DNA of 64,000 nucleotides from Anaerolineae bacterium. Lineage in GTDB: Bacteria; Chloroflexota; Anaerolineae; Aggregatilineales; Phototrophicaceae. The notes under the pieces were generated by a model, which made no database searches, was not told the DNA's origin, and saw only the letters and a list, made by a program, of their open reading frames with translations. The stretch lies in assembly GCA_022843745.1 (NCBI GenBank), contig JALHNB010000009.1, positions 86,465 through 150,464 on the forward strand, read 5' to 3'. The translations under genes and the position numbers were made by a program. The stretch's first letter is position 1. Every line of letters starts with the position of its first letter. This document shows, one piece after another, positions 34,470 through 43,837 of the stretch.

Positions 34470-34973
34470 ATGAATCATCTGTGGACACCCTGGCGCATGG
34501 CATACATTAAAGGCGAAAAAAAGCCCATTGCGGGCTGCTTATTCTGTAACAAGGTCAACGAAGATGACGACGCGGAGCAGGTCGTCTACCGATCAAAATA
34601 TGTTTACGTCACTCTGAATCTCTATCCGTATAACAGCGGGCATCTCATGGTTGTACCTTATCAACACGCCGCGACCCAGGAAGACCTGCCTGTCGAAGCG
34701 CTGACGGATATGATGCTGACGATCAACCAGGCGCTGGCGGCACTGCGCAAGGTCTATAATCCGCCTGCCTTTAATCTTGGCGCGAATCTCGGACAGGCAG
34801 CAGGTGCAGGGATCGCCGAACATTTTCATTTTCACATTGTCCCACGCTGGCCGGGTGATGCCAATTTCATGAGCGTGGTGGGCGAAACGCGCGTCATCCC
34901 CGATACCATCGACAACAGCTACCGCGCACTCAAATCCGCATGGCAAGAATTATTTGGAAACGAAAGTCAATAA
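34470..34973 (+). CDS. HIT-family nucleotide hydrolase/phosphorylase
   Basis: This 167-aa histidine-triad protein is of the Ap4A-phosphorylase-like branch that begins with HLWTPWRMAYI. The triad HFHFHIV covers His118, His120 and His122, and the central His attacks the nucleotide alpha-phosphate. Cys23 and Cys26 in GCLFC with a downstream His may bind zinc. HIT proteins split dinucleoside polyphosphates or AMP derivatives. It is followed after 3 bases by a thiolase gene, probably in the same transcript. No strong Shine-Dalgarno precedes the ATG, but homologues start at this residue. Confidence 0.9.
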   Translation: MNHLWTPWRMAYIKGEKKPIAGCLFCNKVNEDDDAEQVVYRSKYVYVTLNLYPYNSGHLMVVPYQHAATQEDLPVEALTDMMLTINQALAALRKVYNPPAFNLGANLGQAAGAGIAEHFHFHIVPRWPGDANFMSVVGETRVIPDTIDNSYRALKSAWQELFGNESQ

Positions 34974-34976
34974 TTT

Positions 34977-36179
34977 ATGGCTGGTCAACGCGATGTCGTC
35001 ATTCTTGGAAGCGCCCGAACGCCGCAAGGCAAATTTTTGGGCGCACTGTCCTCGCTCAGCGCTGTCGAGCTTGGACAAACCGCCGTCAGCGCAGCCGTCG
35101 AACGCGCCAAAATCAATGTCGATGACATCAACGAGGTCATTTTAGGCAACGTCATCAGCGCCGGAGTCGGGCAAGCGCTCCCCCGACAGATCAGCATCGG
35201 CGCGGGGCTGCCGGAACACATCGGCGGTGTGGCGATCAACAAAGTCTGCGGCAGCAGCCTCAAAAGCGTCATGATGGCGGCCAGCGTGATCAAAGCCGGA
35301 GACGGTGATTTATTTATCGCGGGCGGCACCGAAAGCATGAGCAATGCGCCGTATTTGAACGACTCAGTGCGGCAGGGGCATAAATACGGTCATGTTCAAC
35401 TGCGCGATTCGCTGCAAAGTGACGGCCTCTGGTGCAGTCTGTGTGATTGGGGTATGGGCAATGCTGCCGAATTTATCGGGCGACACTTCGAAATCACACG
35501 CGCGGAAATGGATGCTTTCGCCCTGCGCAGCCATCAACTTGCAGCCGCCACGACGGACAGCGGCAAATTTCAGGCCGAAATCGCACCTGTGAAAATCAAA
35601 ACGCGCAAAGGCGAAACCGTTATCACCCAGGATGAAGGCATCCGGCGCGATACATCGCTCGAAATTCTGGCCGCGCTGCCAGCCGCATTTGAAGAAAACG
35701 GCAAAGTCACCGCAGGCAACGCCCCCAGCATGAACGACGGCGCATCGGCAATTGTTGTCAGCAGCCGCGAATATGCCGCAAAGCAAGGTCATCAGCCGAT
35801 TGCGCGGGTTGTCGGCTACGGTCAGGCAGCGGTTGAACCCACATGGCTGTTTTACGCGCCCATCAAAGCCGTCCCGATTGCCTTGCAGCGTGCCGGATGG
35901 TCGATCAAAGATGTCGATTTATTTGAGATTAACGAGGCTTTTGCAGCGCAGGTGTTAGCCAATTTACGCGGTCTGGAGCGTGATGGCTACCCGATCCCGC
36001 TGGAAAAAGTGAATGTACACGGCGGGGCGATTGCGCTCGGTCATCCGTTGGGCGCAAGCGGCGCACGGGTGCTGATTACGCTGATTAACGCGCTGCGAGA
36101 TCGCGGCCTCCGGCGGGGCATCGCGACATTGTGCCTCGGCGGTGCGGAAGCTGTCGCCCTCGCCGTCGAGTTGGAATAA
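34977..36179 (+). CDS. Thiolase (acetyl-CoA C-acetyltransferase)
   Basis: This 400-aa thiolase II-type enzyme condenses two acetyl-CoA to acetoacetyl-CoA or carries out the reverse step in fatty-acid breakdown. The acylated Cys91 in NKVCGSS, His356 in GHPLGASG and Cys386 in CLGGAEA complete the active site. The NEAF segment (FEINEAFAAQ) is present. Length is normal. It begins 3 bases after the HIT gene stop. No hydroxyacyl-CoA dehydrogenase or acyl-CoA dehydrogenase lies nearby, so a biosynthetic or ketone-body role cannot be separated from beta-oxidation. Confidence 0.93.
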   Translation: MAGQRDVVILGSARTPQGKFLGALSSLSAVELGQTAVSAAVERAKINVDDINEVILGNVISAGVGQALPRQISIGAGLPEHIGGVAINKVCGSSLKSVMMAASVIKAGDGDLFIAGGTESMSNAPYLNDSVRQGHKYGHVQLRDSLQSDGLWCSLCDWGMGNAAEFIGRHFEITRAEMDAFALRSHQLAAATTDSGKFQAEIAPVKIKTRKGETVITQDEGIRRDTSLEILAALPAAFEENGKVTAGNAPSMNDGASAIVVSSREYAAKQGHQPIARVVGYGQAAVEPTWLFYAPIKAVPIALQRAGWSIKDVDLFEINEAFAAQVLANLRGLERDGYPIPLEKVNVHGGAIALGHPLGASGARVLITLINALRDRGLRRGIATLCLGGAEAVALAVELE

Positions 36180-36186
36180 GAACGGA

Positions 36187-36211
36187 GTAGGGGCGCACGG
36201 CTGGTGCGCCC
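36187..36211. repeat. GTAGGGGC-type hairpin repeat between thiolase and membrane gene
   Basis: GTAGGGGCGCAC, GGCTG and GTGCGCCC form an 8-base stem (GGGCGCAC with GTGCGCCC). It lies 8 bases after the thiolase stop and 7 bases before the next ATG, where it would occupy the ribosome-binding position. It is nearly identical to the copy at 42826-42849. Confidence 0.75.
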
Positions 36212-36217
36212 AACATC

Positions 36218-37102
36218 ATGGACACCGCGCAACCCGACCAACCCGCCGTCAAAATCAATCGCCTCACGCGCCGCAGTGTAGGAGTTCTAATTCTAACGAT
36301 ATTAATCACAGGATTCATGCGAACGAATCTTGCTGGTCGCGTAGATGACACTCTTACAATTGCAATTAACCTTGTCATTATCGGGTTACTGTGGGTGATT
36401 GTCTATCGTTATCTCAATTTTACGGCAGCACTGATCGCAGGATTAATGTACGCCTTCAGCCCCTGGGCTATTTGGTACAGCCAACCCCCATTACTATTAC
36501 TTTATAGTTTATTGCTTATTCCTTTTGCTCCAAGTATCTATATCTTTTCAGAAACCAAAGGTTTGGCGCGAATACTTTGTATACCCCTATTTATATTGCT
36601 CATGTATTTTTATTTGGTGATCATCCTGCCTTCCTACAGTAGCGGCAATACCACTTCCAAAGCAAATCCATTTACTTACACCATAGATTTCGTAACTGGA
36701 CTAAATGTTGAGAGAGCAATTGAGCCAGCTCAGGCTCAAGTTTTGCTAATAAACGTACCACGCCCTGAATCAGTCTGGTTATTAGTATTAGGCAGTGCAA
36801 CATTATTGGGCTTACCAGCACTGTGGCTCAAATCCCGGCGTATCTTTTTGGTAGTAATTTTATGGATAGGAATACCAATATTATTACTTGCCCTGAAGAT
36901 AAGCTTTAACCCTGAAGAAATTTTGCCTGTTCTCCCTGCACTCTGCCTACTCGCGGGCGCGGGCGTGGCGTGGCTCATCAAACTCATGCCGGGGAAGCCC
37001 TACAGCCGCATGATTATCCTCAGCGCGTATGGTGTGGTTTTTCTTTCGCAGGCGTTATGGTGGCGCGGCGTACTGCGCTACCTCGAACTCACCGCACGCT
37101 GA
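36218..37102 (+). CDS. Shortened GT39-like polytopic membrane protein
   Basis: This 294-aa protein has about seven membrane helices. The segment AGLMYAFSPWAIWYSQPPLL near 74-93 and the late ILPVLPALCLLAGAGVAWL resemble parts of GT39-type (dolichyl-phosphate-mannose mannosyltransferase-like) membrane enzymes. The N-terminal catalytic region with its acidic motif is missing, and the length is about half of the usual 500-600 aa. Bases about 36290-36900 are clearly richer in A+T than either flank. A GTAGGGGC hairpin replaces a normal ribosome site. It may be a decayed gene, or an accessory flippase-like protein. No activity is claimed. Confidence 0.55.
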   Translation: MDTAQPDQPAVKINRLTRRSVGVLILTILITGFMRTNLAGRVDDTLTIAINLVIIGLLWVIVYRYLNFTAALIAGLMYAFSPWAIWYSQPPLLLLYSLLLIPFAPSIYIFSETKGLARILCIPLFILLMYFYLVIILPSYSSGNTTSKANPFTYTIDFVTGLNVERAIEPAQAQVLLINVPRPESVWLLVLGSATLLGLPALWLKSRRIFLVVILWIGIPILLLALKISFNPEEILPVLPALCLLAGAGVAWLIKLMPGKPYSRMIILSAYGVVFLSQALWWRGVLRYLELTAR

Positions 37103-37140
37103 TCGCAAGACGACATTTAATCGACTCAATGAAGTTAAAT

Positions 37141-38979
37141 TTAGCTCGAAACCAGCTTTTGCGAGTCAAATAGCTGCCGCGCGTTCTCGATGTAGCTCAG
37201 GGATTGATGGCGGAAATAGGTGTTATACAGTTCCGCGTAGTGTCCGCCCTGCGCCATCAGCGATTCATGGCTGCCCTGCTCGATAATCTGCCCCTCGCGC
37301 AGGACGATAATACGATTGGCGCGACGCACCGTACTCAGACGATGTGCGATCAGAATCGAACTCGACTGCGCCAAAATTAGATCAAGCGCCTCTTGAATCT
37401 GCGTCTCGGTAAACGGATCAATACTGGCGGTAGCCTCGTCGAGAATGAAAATCGCGGGTCGTTGCAGCAATACACGCACCAGACTCACCAATTGGCGCTG
37501 CCCCATGCTCAACCGTGCGCCGCGCTCACCGACATCACTGTACAAACCATCGGGCAGCGTCTCCAGCCATTCGCCGCCGCCGATACTGTAAGCAATTTCC
37601 TTGATTTCTTCATCGCTGGCATCCGGCTTGCTGTAACGGATATTTTCGATGACTGTGCCGCTGAACAGGAACGGCGCTTGTGGGACAATGCCAAGCCTGC
37701 TGCGGTAGACCTGTAAATCGAAGGTGCGGATGTCGCGACCATCAATCCGAATCTGGCCCTTCTGAAACTCATAAAAGCGCGTAATCAACTTGGCAATCGT
37801 GCTTTTACCCGCGCCCGTATGCCCAACAAAGGCAATACTTTCGCCGGGGTGAATATCCAGGTCAAAATTCTTGAGAACTGCCTGGCCGGGCTTATATTCA
37901 AACGTCACGTCATCGAACTCGATATGGCCCTTGAGGTTGTCAATCGGCTGCGAGTCACTCTGCTGGATGGTATTTTCCGCGTCAATCAGCGCGAAAATGC
38001 GCTCCGTCGCGCTCAAACCCGCCTGAAATTGACTCCAGAATGCGGCGAGATTGGTAAACGGAAACCAGAAACGATCAACGCCCTGCACGAATAGAAACCA
38101 CGCGCCAATCGAAAGCGTGCCGGCCTGAGCAAGCTGTGCGCCAACATAGACGATCACCGCTGTAGCGATACCCGAAAGCACGTTCAGCGTCGGGAAAATG
38201 AAAGCCATCACCACGCCGCGACGTAGATTAATATCGTAAGACTGGCGATTCACATCGACAAATTCTTCGTAGATCATCGCCTCTTTGCGGAAATTTTTGG
38301 CGACGCTGATCCCAGTTACGGTCTCCTGAATCGTATCGTTCACCATCGCCATCGCGCGGAATCCCTGTCGCGTGACACGGCGGGCAACATGGCGAAAGCC
38401 CATCGCCGCCAGTACGATCATCGGTGTCGTACCCAGAAGAACCAGGGTCATCTCTGGCGATTGATTCAACATGACGATGACCAGGATAACCACCTGAATA
38501 ATCTGGCTAATGACATCGCTGCTGGTGAGGATGATTTCGGCAAATTCCTGCGTATCGCCCGTGATGCGGCTGACAATTTTGCCGGATTTATTCTCGTCGT
38601 AAAACGCCAGATCGCGATTCATCGCCGCTGCGAAAGCATCTTCACGCATTTGGGCGATGATATTAGCGGTGACGCGCGTCAGCACACGACGGCGCAGCCA
38701 GTTCAGAAAATATTCTGTGAATGACGCGACCACCAAGACCACAAAGAGCAGTGTGAGCGTATTGCTGCCATCGGGTACTGCCAGCGCCGCCACACCTATC
38801 GAGATCAGGACAGGCCGCAAACCCGCGACAATCGCCAACGCGAAAAACGCCACGATGATGATAATAACCTGCCGACGATAGGGGATAAAATACGAGGCGA
38901 GACGCTGGAATAAATATTTATCGCTGTACTGGCGATCATATTTATCCCCTTCCAAACCTCTCATCATTGGAACGCCCAT
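37141..38979 (-). CDS. ABC exporter half-transporter with canonical ATP site
   Basis: This 612-aa type IV exporter subunit has about six N-terminal membrane helices (40-300) and an ATP-binding domain. Walker A GHTGAGKST is at 386-394, the signature at 490-494 is LSMGQ rather than LSGGQ, and Walker B ILDEA has the catalytic Glu515. Together with the gene just upstream it should form a heterodimer that exports a drug, lipid or peptide. In such pairs the odd signature faces the degenerate Walker B of the partner, which is exactly what is seen here. The genes are 52 bases apart on the same strand. Confidence 0.92.
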   Translation of the reverse strand: MGVPMMRGLEGDKYDRQYSDKYLFQRLASYFIPYRRQVIIIIVAFFALAIVAGLRPVLISIGVAALAVPDGSNTLTLLFVVLVVASFTEYFLNWLRRRVLTRVTANIIAQMREDAFAAAMNRDLAFYDENKSGKIVSRITGDTQEFAEIILTSSDVISQIIQVVILVIVMLNQSPEMTLVLLGTTPMIVLAAMGFRHVARRVTRQGFRAMAMVNDTIQETVTGISVAKNFRKEAMIYEEFVDVNRQSYDINLRRGVVMAFIFPTLNVLSGIATAVIVYVGAQLAQAGTLSIGAWFLFVQGVDRFWFPFTNLAAFWSQFQAGLSATERIFALIDAENTIQQSDSQPIDNLKGHIEFDDVTFEYKPGQAVLKNFDLDIHPGESIAFVGHTGAGKSTIAKLITRFYEFQKGQIRIDGRDIRTFDLQVYRSRLGIVPQAPFLFSGTVIENIRYSKPDASDEEIKEIAYSIGGGEWLETLPDGLYSDVGERGARLSMGQRQLVSLVRVLLQRPAIFILDEATASIDPFTETQIQEALDLILAQSSSILIAHRLSTVRRANRIIVLREGQIIEQGSHESLMAQGGHYAELYNTYFRHQSLSYIENARQLFDSQKLVSS

Positions 38980-39031
38980 CAGATTCTTCCTCTCATGTCT
39001 TAGCGGGTGTCAAAATTTCTTCGCGCAGGGG

Positions 39032-40810
39032 TCAGGATTTAACTTCCGGCGTTGGCACGCCCTCGTAACGCGCGAAAATACGGCGATACGCTTCGGACGA
39101 CTCCATCAGTTCTTCGTGTGTCCCCTGCGCGGCGACATGTCCATTGCGCAAAACGACAATGTGATCTGCCCACCGAATCTGGGAAAGTCGATGCGTAATC
39201 AAAATCGTCGTGCGCCCGCGTGAGGCCGCCCAAATCGCCTGCTGAATCAAATCTTCCGTCGCGCTGTCAATCGCGCTGGTGCTGTCGTCCAGAATGAGAA
39301 TGGGGGGATCGGTCAGAAAAGCGCGGGCAATCGCCAACCGCTGCCGCTGACCACCGCTGAGAGTAACGCCACGCTGCCCGATTACGGTATCGTACTTTTC
39401 TGAAAACGACTCAATAAATCCATGTACCTGAGCTTTTCGCGCGGCATCTTCGATCTGTGGTTGCAGCGCACTTTGGTCGCCAAAAGCTACATTTTCGGCA
39501 ATTGTTCGGCTGAACAGAAAAATATCCTGCTCGATGATATTGATCTGGGAGCGCAGCGATTCCAGATTCCAATCGCGCACATCCACACCGTCGATCAAAA
39601 CACGGCCTGATGTCGTCTCATAAATGCGATTAATCAGTTTGGTAATCGTGGTTTTGCCCGCACCCGTTTGACCGACAATCGCCAGCGTTTGCCCTGGCTT
39701 CACAGTAAATGAAATATCGTGCAGAACCTGGCTGTCTGGCGAGTAACCAAAATTGACATGCTCAAACGTGATGCTGCCTTTGATCGGCGCACTGTGACCC
39801 GCAGCATTTTGCCCCAGGTCACTCTCGGCGGTGATGATACTCAAAATGCGTCCGGCGCTGGCGTAACCGAGGGCGATACGCGGCAGCGAAAACATGGACG
39901 AGAACACTGGGAATGTAAACAGATACAACAGCGAAATAAATGCAGCCACATCGCCCGTATTGATCGTACCCTGCTGGAAAAGATAGACCGCATGTAAAAA
40001 CCCGGCAACAACACACAGCGGAAAGGTCAGATTGGAAAGGTATCGTGCCTCGATTTCACCCTGCTGGATGAAGCGGTTACGCACACTTTGCGCCAGATCG
40101 TTAAAGCGCTGCATTTCGGCATTTTCCTGTGCCGCGCCTTTAATAACCTGTAAACCGTCCAGCGACTCGGCCAGACGCGCGTTCATACGTCCAAACGAGG
40201 CACGTACTTGCTGGGCAATCGGGTGCAGCGAACGAATAAAACGATATTGGATGACCAACTGCATCAACATGAAGATCAAGGGTGTAATGATGAGCGAGGG
40301 GTGAATAAAAGGCGCGGAAAGCACAGGCATAATCAAAAACATGGTCGAGCCGACCAGAATGTTCACGCCGGGATTCATCATCAGGTTCAATTCGCGGACA
40401 TCGTTGGTCACACGTGCCATCATCTCACCGACAGGCTGGAGATCATGATAGGACATGCTTTTACCGAGCAGGCTGGCATAAAGCTCATCGCGCACATCAC
40501 GCTCAATCTGCTGACCGTACATCTCTGAGCAGATATTGCGCATCAGTTGCAGCACAGCGCGTACCACCTGAGAGATCAATATTCCGACGCACGCCCAGAT
40601 CACAATATCCCACGCACCGCCGTCGATGATGGCATTAAACGCCTGACCGACGTAATAGGGGATCGGCACTGCCAGCGCTGCATTGCTGAATGCGCCGATG
40701 AGCAACCCGACAGCAACCAGCGGATGCCGCGCGATGTGTGACCAGATAAAGCGCCCTGGGCCGGAATGATTGGTCTTATACGTTGACCGGGCAACAAATT
40801 CAGATGTCAT
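39032..40810 (-). CDS. ABC exporter half-transporter with degenerate ATP site
   Basis: This 592-aa partner of the exporter subunit encoded downstream has six membrane helices within about residues 25-310. Walker A VGQTGAGKTT covers 379-388, the Q-loop includes Gln428 in EQD, the signature LSGGQ is at 484-488, and Walker B LILDDS carries Asp509 where the catalytic Glu is expected. This Asp substitution marks a degenerate ATP site, as in BmrCD or TM287/288-type heterodimers. AGGACA lies 9 bases before the ATG. The substrate is unknown. No regulator is adjacent. Confidence 0.92.
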   Translation of the reverse strand: MTSEFVARSTYKTNHSGPGRFIWSHIARHPLVAVGLLIGAFSNAALAVPIPYYVGQAFNAIIDGGAWDIVIWACVGILISQVVRAVLQLMRNICSEMYGQQIERDVRDELYASLLGKSMSYHDLQPVGEMMARVTNDVRELNLMMNPGVNILVGSTMFLIMPVLSAPFIHPSLIITPLIFMLMQLVIQYRFIRSLHPIAQQVRASFGRMNARLAESLDGLQVIKGAAQENAEMQRFNDLAQSVRNRFIQQGEIEARYLSNLTFPLCVVAGFLHAVYLFQQGTINTGDVAAFISLLYLFTFPVFSSMFSLPRIALGYASAGRILSIITAESDLGQNAAGHSAPIKGSITFEHVNFGYSPDSQVLHDISFTVKPGQTLAIVGQTGAGKTTITKLINRIYETTSGRVLIDGVDVRDWNLESLRSQINIIEQDIFLFSRTIAENVAFGDQSALQPQIEDAARKAQVHGFIESFSEKYDTVIGQRGVTLSGGQRQRLAIARAFLTDPPILILDDSTSAIDSATEDLIQQAIWAASRGRTTILITHRLSQIRWADHIVVLRNGHVAAQGTHEELMESSEAYRRIFARYEGVPTPEVKS

Positions 40811-40940
40811 AAATATGTCCTGAACTTTTCGATTTTGGATACCACAGCATTATGTTAACCTAAATTGGATAAGCCCAAATAACACCAATCTGGTATAGTG
40901 AACAACTTCCAGCATTCAATTATCAGCATTTTGTTACAAA

Positions 40941-42746
40941 TTATGAAGGGCTAATCATCATTTCATCGAGTACCAATTTATCCGAACCATCTGGCAGCAG
41001 TAAGCGCACCGAATCCCAGGATTGGTAAACGACAAGCGCCAGTTGATAGCTTCCGGCGGGCAAATCCAGCGGCAATTCCAGCGTTCGCGAATCGATATAA
41101 ATGCGCCCCGGCTCAAGCTGCGAGGTCTGAATATCCTGATTCAGATATTGATCGCGGATCGGCCTATCGACCTGCGCGACCAACGTGCCGCTGCTATCCA
41201 GCAAGTGCAGGCCGATGGAATAATCGAATTCCGGTGGCTGGTCAACTTTCCACCACAGCCGCACACCAATCGCCTCGCGCGTTACGTTGTCAACGTCTGC
41301 TCCCCAGAAGGGCAAATTTTCGCCAAAAATAATCGGCGTACTCAGCGGCGGCGCTTCCAGTAATTGGATGAGGTAGCACCATGCGCTCGTGCAATTGCCG
41401 ATGACCATTTGCAGCGGGTGCGTTCGTTGCAACTCGGCAAAACGATTTTGCACATCCGTGTTATAGCGCCATGCTTCGTTGGTGGCAAACCACACACGGC
41501 GCTGCTGACTCGCCTCGTCGATATTTTCGACTTGGTTTTGCCGCAGATCACGCGAGAGATAATGATCCATCTGCCAGCGCAGAAAGCGTGTTTCCGCGTC
41601 ATCTTCGTCAAAAAAAATCGCGTCACCCGGCTCTGCTGCTGCCGAGACACGCTGATAAAGATCGCGATAAGGGATGCGAATCGGAAGCTGTGTTGGCAGC
41701 GCCCATAAACTGATCGACGCAACTACCACTAAAGCTAACCAGCGAAATCGCGTTTGAATCGCCGCCAGCGCCGCCCCAAGCGCCAGTGCCAACCCGATAA
41801 TGAGATAAACGACGTAGCGCGGCGTATAGATGGCGAAAACGGTGTTGATGGCAAACGAGAGCGCCGGAGCGCCTAATCCCCACGCCAGCGCAAGTCGATA
41901 ATTTGCCAACCGCCACAGAAAAATGATCCCGATGACCAGAATCACCGCATACAGGCCGATCTGCCCGTTCGTCACATTATTGAGCAGCCCAACTATCGAA
42001 TCCAGCGAAGTTGGCACAGTTGTCACGCCAGAGCCGAGCAAGCCGCGATCATTTCCGCCGGAAACATCGGTCTGCCGAAGACGATTAATTTGCGAGATGA
42101 CCGCCGGAAGCCAGGGTAGCCACAGCACAAAAGCGACACCAGCCGCGCCAAAACCCTGCGCCAGCAAACGACGCGATGGCCTTGACAGCGCAAAATAAAT
42201 CGCCTGCGCCAGAATCAGGATAAATAGAAAATAATGAACATAGAGCATCGCCGCGACGCTGACGGCATAAAAAATCGCGGTTCGCCACGTCCGCCGGGTA
42301 AGCCAGCGTTGAAACGCCCACATTGACCACGCCGAGAGCAGCATAATCAGCGCATAGGGGCGAATTTCGAGCGCATAGCTAAAAAAATAAGCGTTCACGC
42401 CAAGCAGAATGATTGCGAATAACCCAAAACGCGTCGATCCGAACCACTTGCGGCCTAATTGGTAAACGATTGAGAGCGTAATCATGCTCAAGAGGATTGA
42501 ATAAACGCGCCCTGCAAATTCCGACTCGCCCACCAGATGCCACCATACCCAGAAGGATGAAAACCACAGCGGCGGGTGAACATCTGTATCCGCCAGCACA
42601 TACATCAAAAAACTCAGGTCGCGGCGGGTGAAAAAATAGACCAGATATTCATCGGGGTGCAAATGAGTGATGCGAATCCCGACAATCAGAAATGCAAATA
42701 TTGCATATATCAGAGCCAGTCCCGCCCATCGCGCCGCTTTTGCCAT
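40941..42746 (-). CDS. GT39-type membrane glycosyltransferase
   Basis: This 601-aa protein has about nine membrane helices in the first 370 residues, with the acidic HPDEY motif in the first outside loop (near 30-34) and DVHPPLWF near 55-62. Both are typical of GT39/ArnT-like enzymes, which move sugars from lipid carriers onto proteins or lipids outside the membrane. The C-terminal ~230 residues are soluble and end in a beta-sandwich with a GVRLWWK strand and SYQLALVVYQSWD. A related module ends three other large proteins in the window. The ATG at 42746 is chosen over the TTG before it. A TATAAT on the minus strand at 42783-42778 may be the -10 box. Confidence 0.82.
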   Translation of the reverse strand: MAKAARWAGLALIYAIFAFLIVGIRITHLHPDEYLVYFFTRRDLSFLMYVLADTDVHPPLWFSSFWVWWHLVGESEFAGRVYSILLSMITLSIVYQLGRKWFGSTRFGLFAIILLGVNAYFFSYALEIRPYALIMLLSAWSMWAFQRWLTRRTWRTAIFYAVSVAAMLYVHYFLFILILAQAIYFALSRPSRRLLAQGFGAAGVAFVLWLPWLPAVISQINRLRQTDVSGGNDRGLLGSGVTTVPTSLDSIVGLLNNVTNGQIGLYAVILVIGIIFLWRLANYRLALAWGLGAPALSFAINTVFAIYTPRYVVYLIIGLALALGAALAAIQTRFRWLALVVVASISLWALPTQLPIRIPYRDLYQRVSAAAEPGDAIFFDEDDAETRFLRWQMDHYLSRDLRQNQVENIDEASQQRRVWFATNEAWRYNTDVQNRFAELQRTHPLQMVIGNCTSAWCYLIQLLEAPPLSTPIIFGENLPFWGADVDNVTREAIGVRLWWKVDQPPEFDYSIGLHLLDSSGTLVAQVDRPIRDQYLNQDIQTSQLEPGRIYIDSRTLELPLDLPAGSYQLALVVYQSWDSVRLLLPDGSDKLVLDEMMISPS

Positions 42747-42825
42747 CAATCGTCAATCCTCGATAAAAATCAGCGCCATTATAGAGGAAAGCTGCAAATT
42801 TAGGGTATATTAGGTTCATTTTCCC

Positions 42826-42849
42826 GTAGGGGCGCACGGCTGTGCGCCC
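42826..42849. repeat. GTAGGGGC-type hairpin repeat before the hydroxyacid dehydrogenase gene
   Basis: GTAGGGGCGCAC, GGCT and GTGCGCCC form a perfect 8-base stem with a 4-base loop. It matches the copy at 36187-36211 except for one G. It lies 22 bases before the ATG of the dehydrogenase gene, so it would be part of that leader. Confidence 0.75.
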
Positions 42850-42871
42850 ACATCGCACAAGGAAATCGCCA

Positions 42872-43837
42872 ATGAGCAAGCCAAAAGTTTTTGTCAGCCG
42901 GATTATTCCCGATGCCGGGCTTGACCGTGTGAAAGAAGCCTGCGCCGCCGACATCTGGCAGGAACGACTGCCATCTTCTTACGATGTTCTGCTTGAGCGC
43001 GTACAGGGTGTGGAAGGCATTTTATCCGTGCTGACTGAGCGCATCGACGCAAAACTAATGGATGCCGCCGGGCCGCAGTTGAAAGTCATCAGCCAAATGG
43101 CCGTCGGCTATGACAATATCGACATTGCCGCTGCCAAAGAGCGTGGGATTCCAGTCGGCAATACGCCGGGGGTGTTGACGGAAGCAACGGCTGATCTGGC
43201 TTTCACGCTGCTGTTGGCGGGGGCGAGGCGAATCGTCGAAGGCTCAAATTATATTCGTGAGGGCAAATGGGAAACCTGGGAGCCAAAAACGCTGCTCGGC
43301 GCGGACGTGACAGGCGCGACGCTCGGCATCATCGGTTTTGGACGCATCGGCAAAGCTTTCGCCAAACGTGCCGCCGGGTTCGATATGCGCATTCTGGCGT
43401 ATAGTCCAAGCCTGACCGCCGAAGATGCGAAACAAGCGGGTGCGAAAGCCGTTGATATGGAAACACTTTTACGCGAGTCAGATTTCGTTTCGATCCACAC
43501 GCCGCTGAATGCTAAAACACGCCATCTGATGAACAAGGAACGACTCGCCCTGATGAAACCAACGGCTCTTTTGATTAATACAGCGCGGGGTGGCGTGGTT
43601 GATCAGAAGGCGCTCTACGAGGCACTCAAAAATGGTGAGATCGGCGGCGCGGCGCTGGACGTGACTGACCCCGAACCGCTGCCACTCGACAGTCCTCTGC
43701 TGGGGCTGCCCAATGTGACGATTGTGCCGCACATCGGCAGCGCGACGATCCAGACACGTGATCGCATGGCAAGTATGGCAGCGGCGAATTTAATCGCGGG
43801 TGTGCGCGGCGAACCGCTGCCGAATGCCGTTGGTTAA
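42872..43837 (+). CDS. D-2-hydroxyacid dehydrogenase (glyoxylate/hydroxypyruvate reductase type)
   Basis: This 321-aa NAD(P)-dependent enzyme reduces glyoxylate, hydroxypyruvate or related 2-keto acids. The nucleotide motif GFGRIG is at 155-160. The catalytic triad is Arg239 in NTARGG, Glu268 in TDPEPL and His287 in VPHIGS. The length is normal for the GyaR/GhrB group. The ATG at 42872 has AAGGAAA about 8 bases upstream. An upstream in-frame ATG at 42842 lies in the hairpin repeat and is rejected. It stands alone between divergent and convergent neighbours. Confidence 0.92.
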   Translation: MSKPKVFVSRIIPDAGLDRVKEACAADIWQERLPSSYDVLLERVQGVEGILSVLTERIDAKLMDAAGPQLKVISQMAVGYDNIDIAAAKERGIPVGNTPGVLTEATADLAFTLLLAGARRIVEGSNYIREGKWETWEPKTLLGADVTGATLGIIGFGRIGKAFAKRAAGFDMRILAYSPSLTAEDAKQAGAKAVDMETLLRESDFVSIHTPLNAKTRHLMNKERLALMKPTALLINTARGGVVDQKALYEALKNGEIGGAALDVTDPEPLPLDSPLLGLPNVTIVPHIGSATIQTRDRMASMAAANLIAGVRGEPLPNAVG

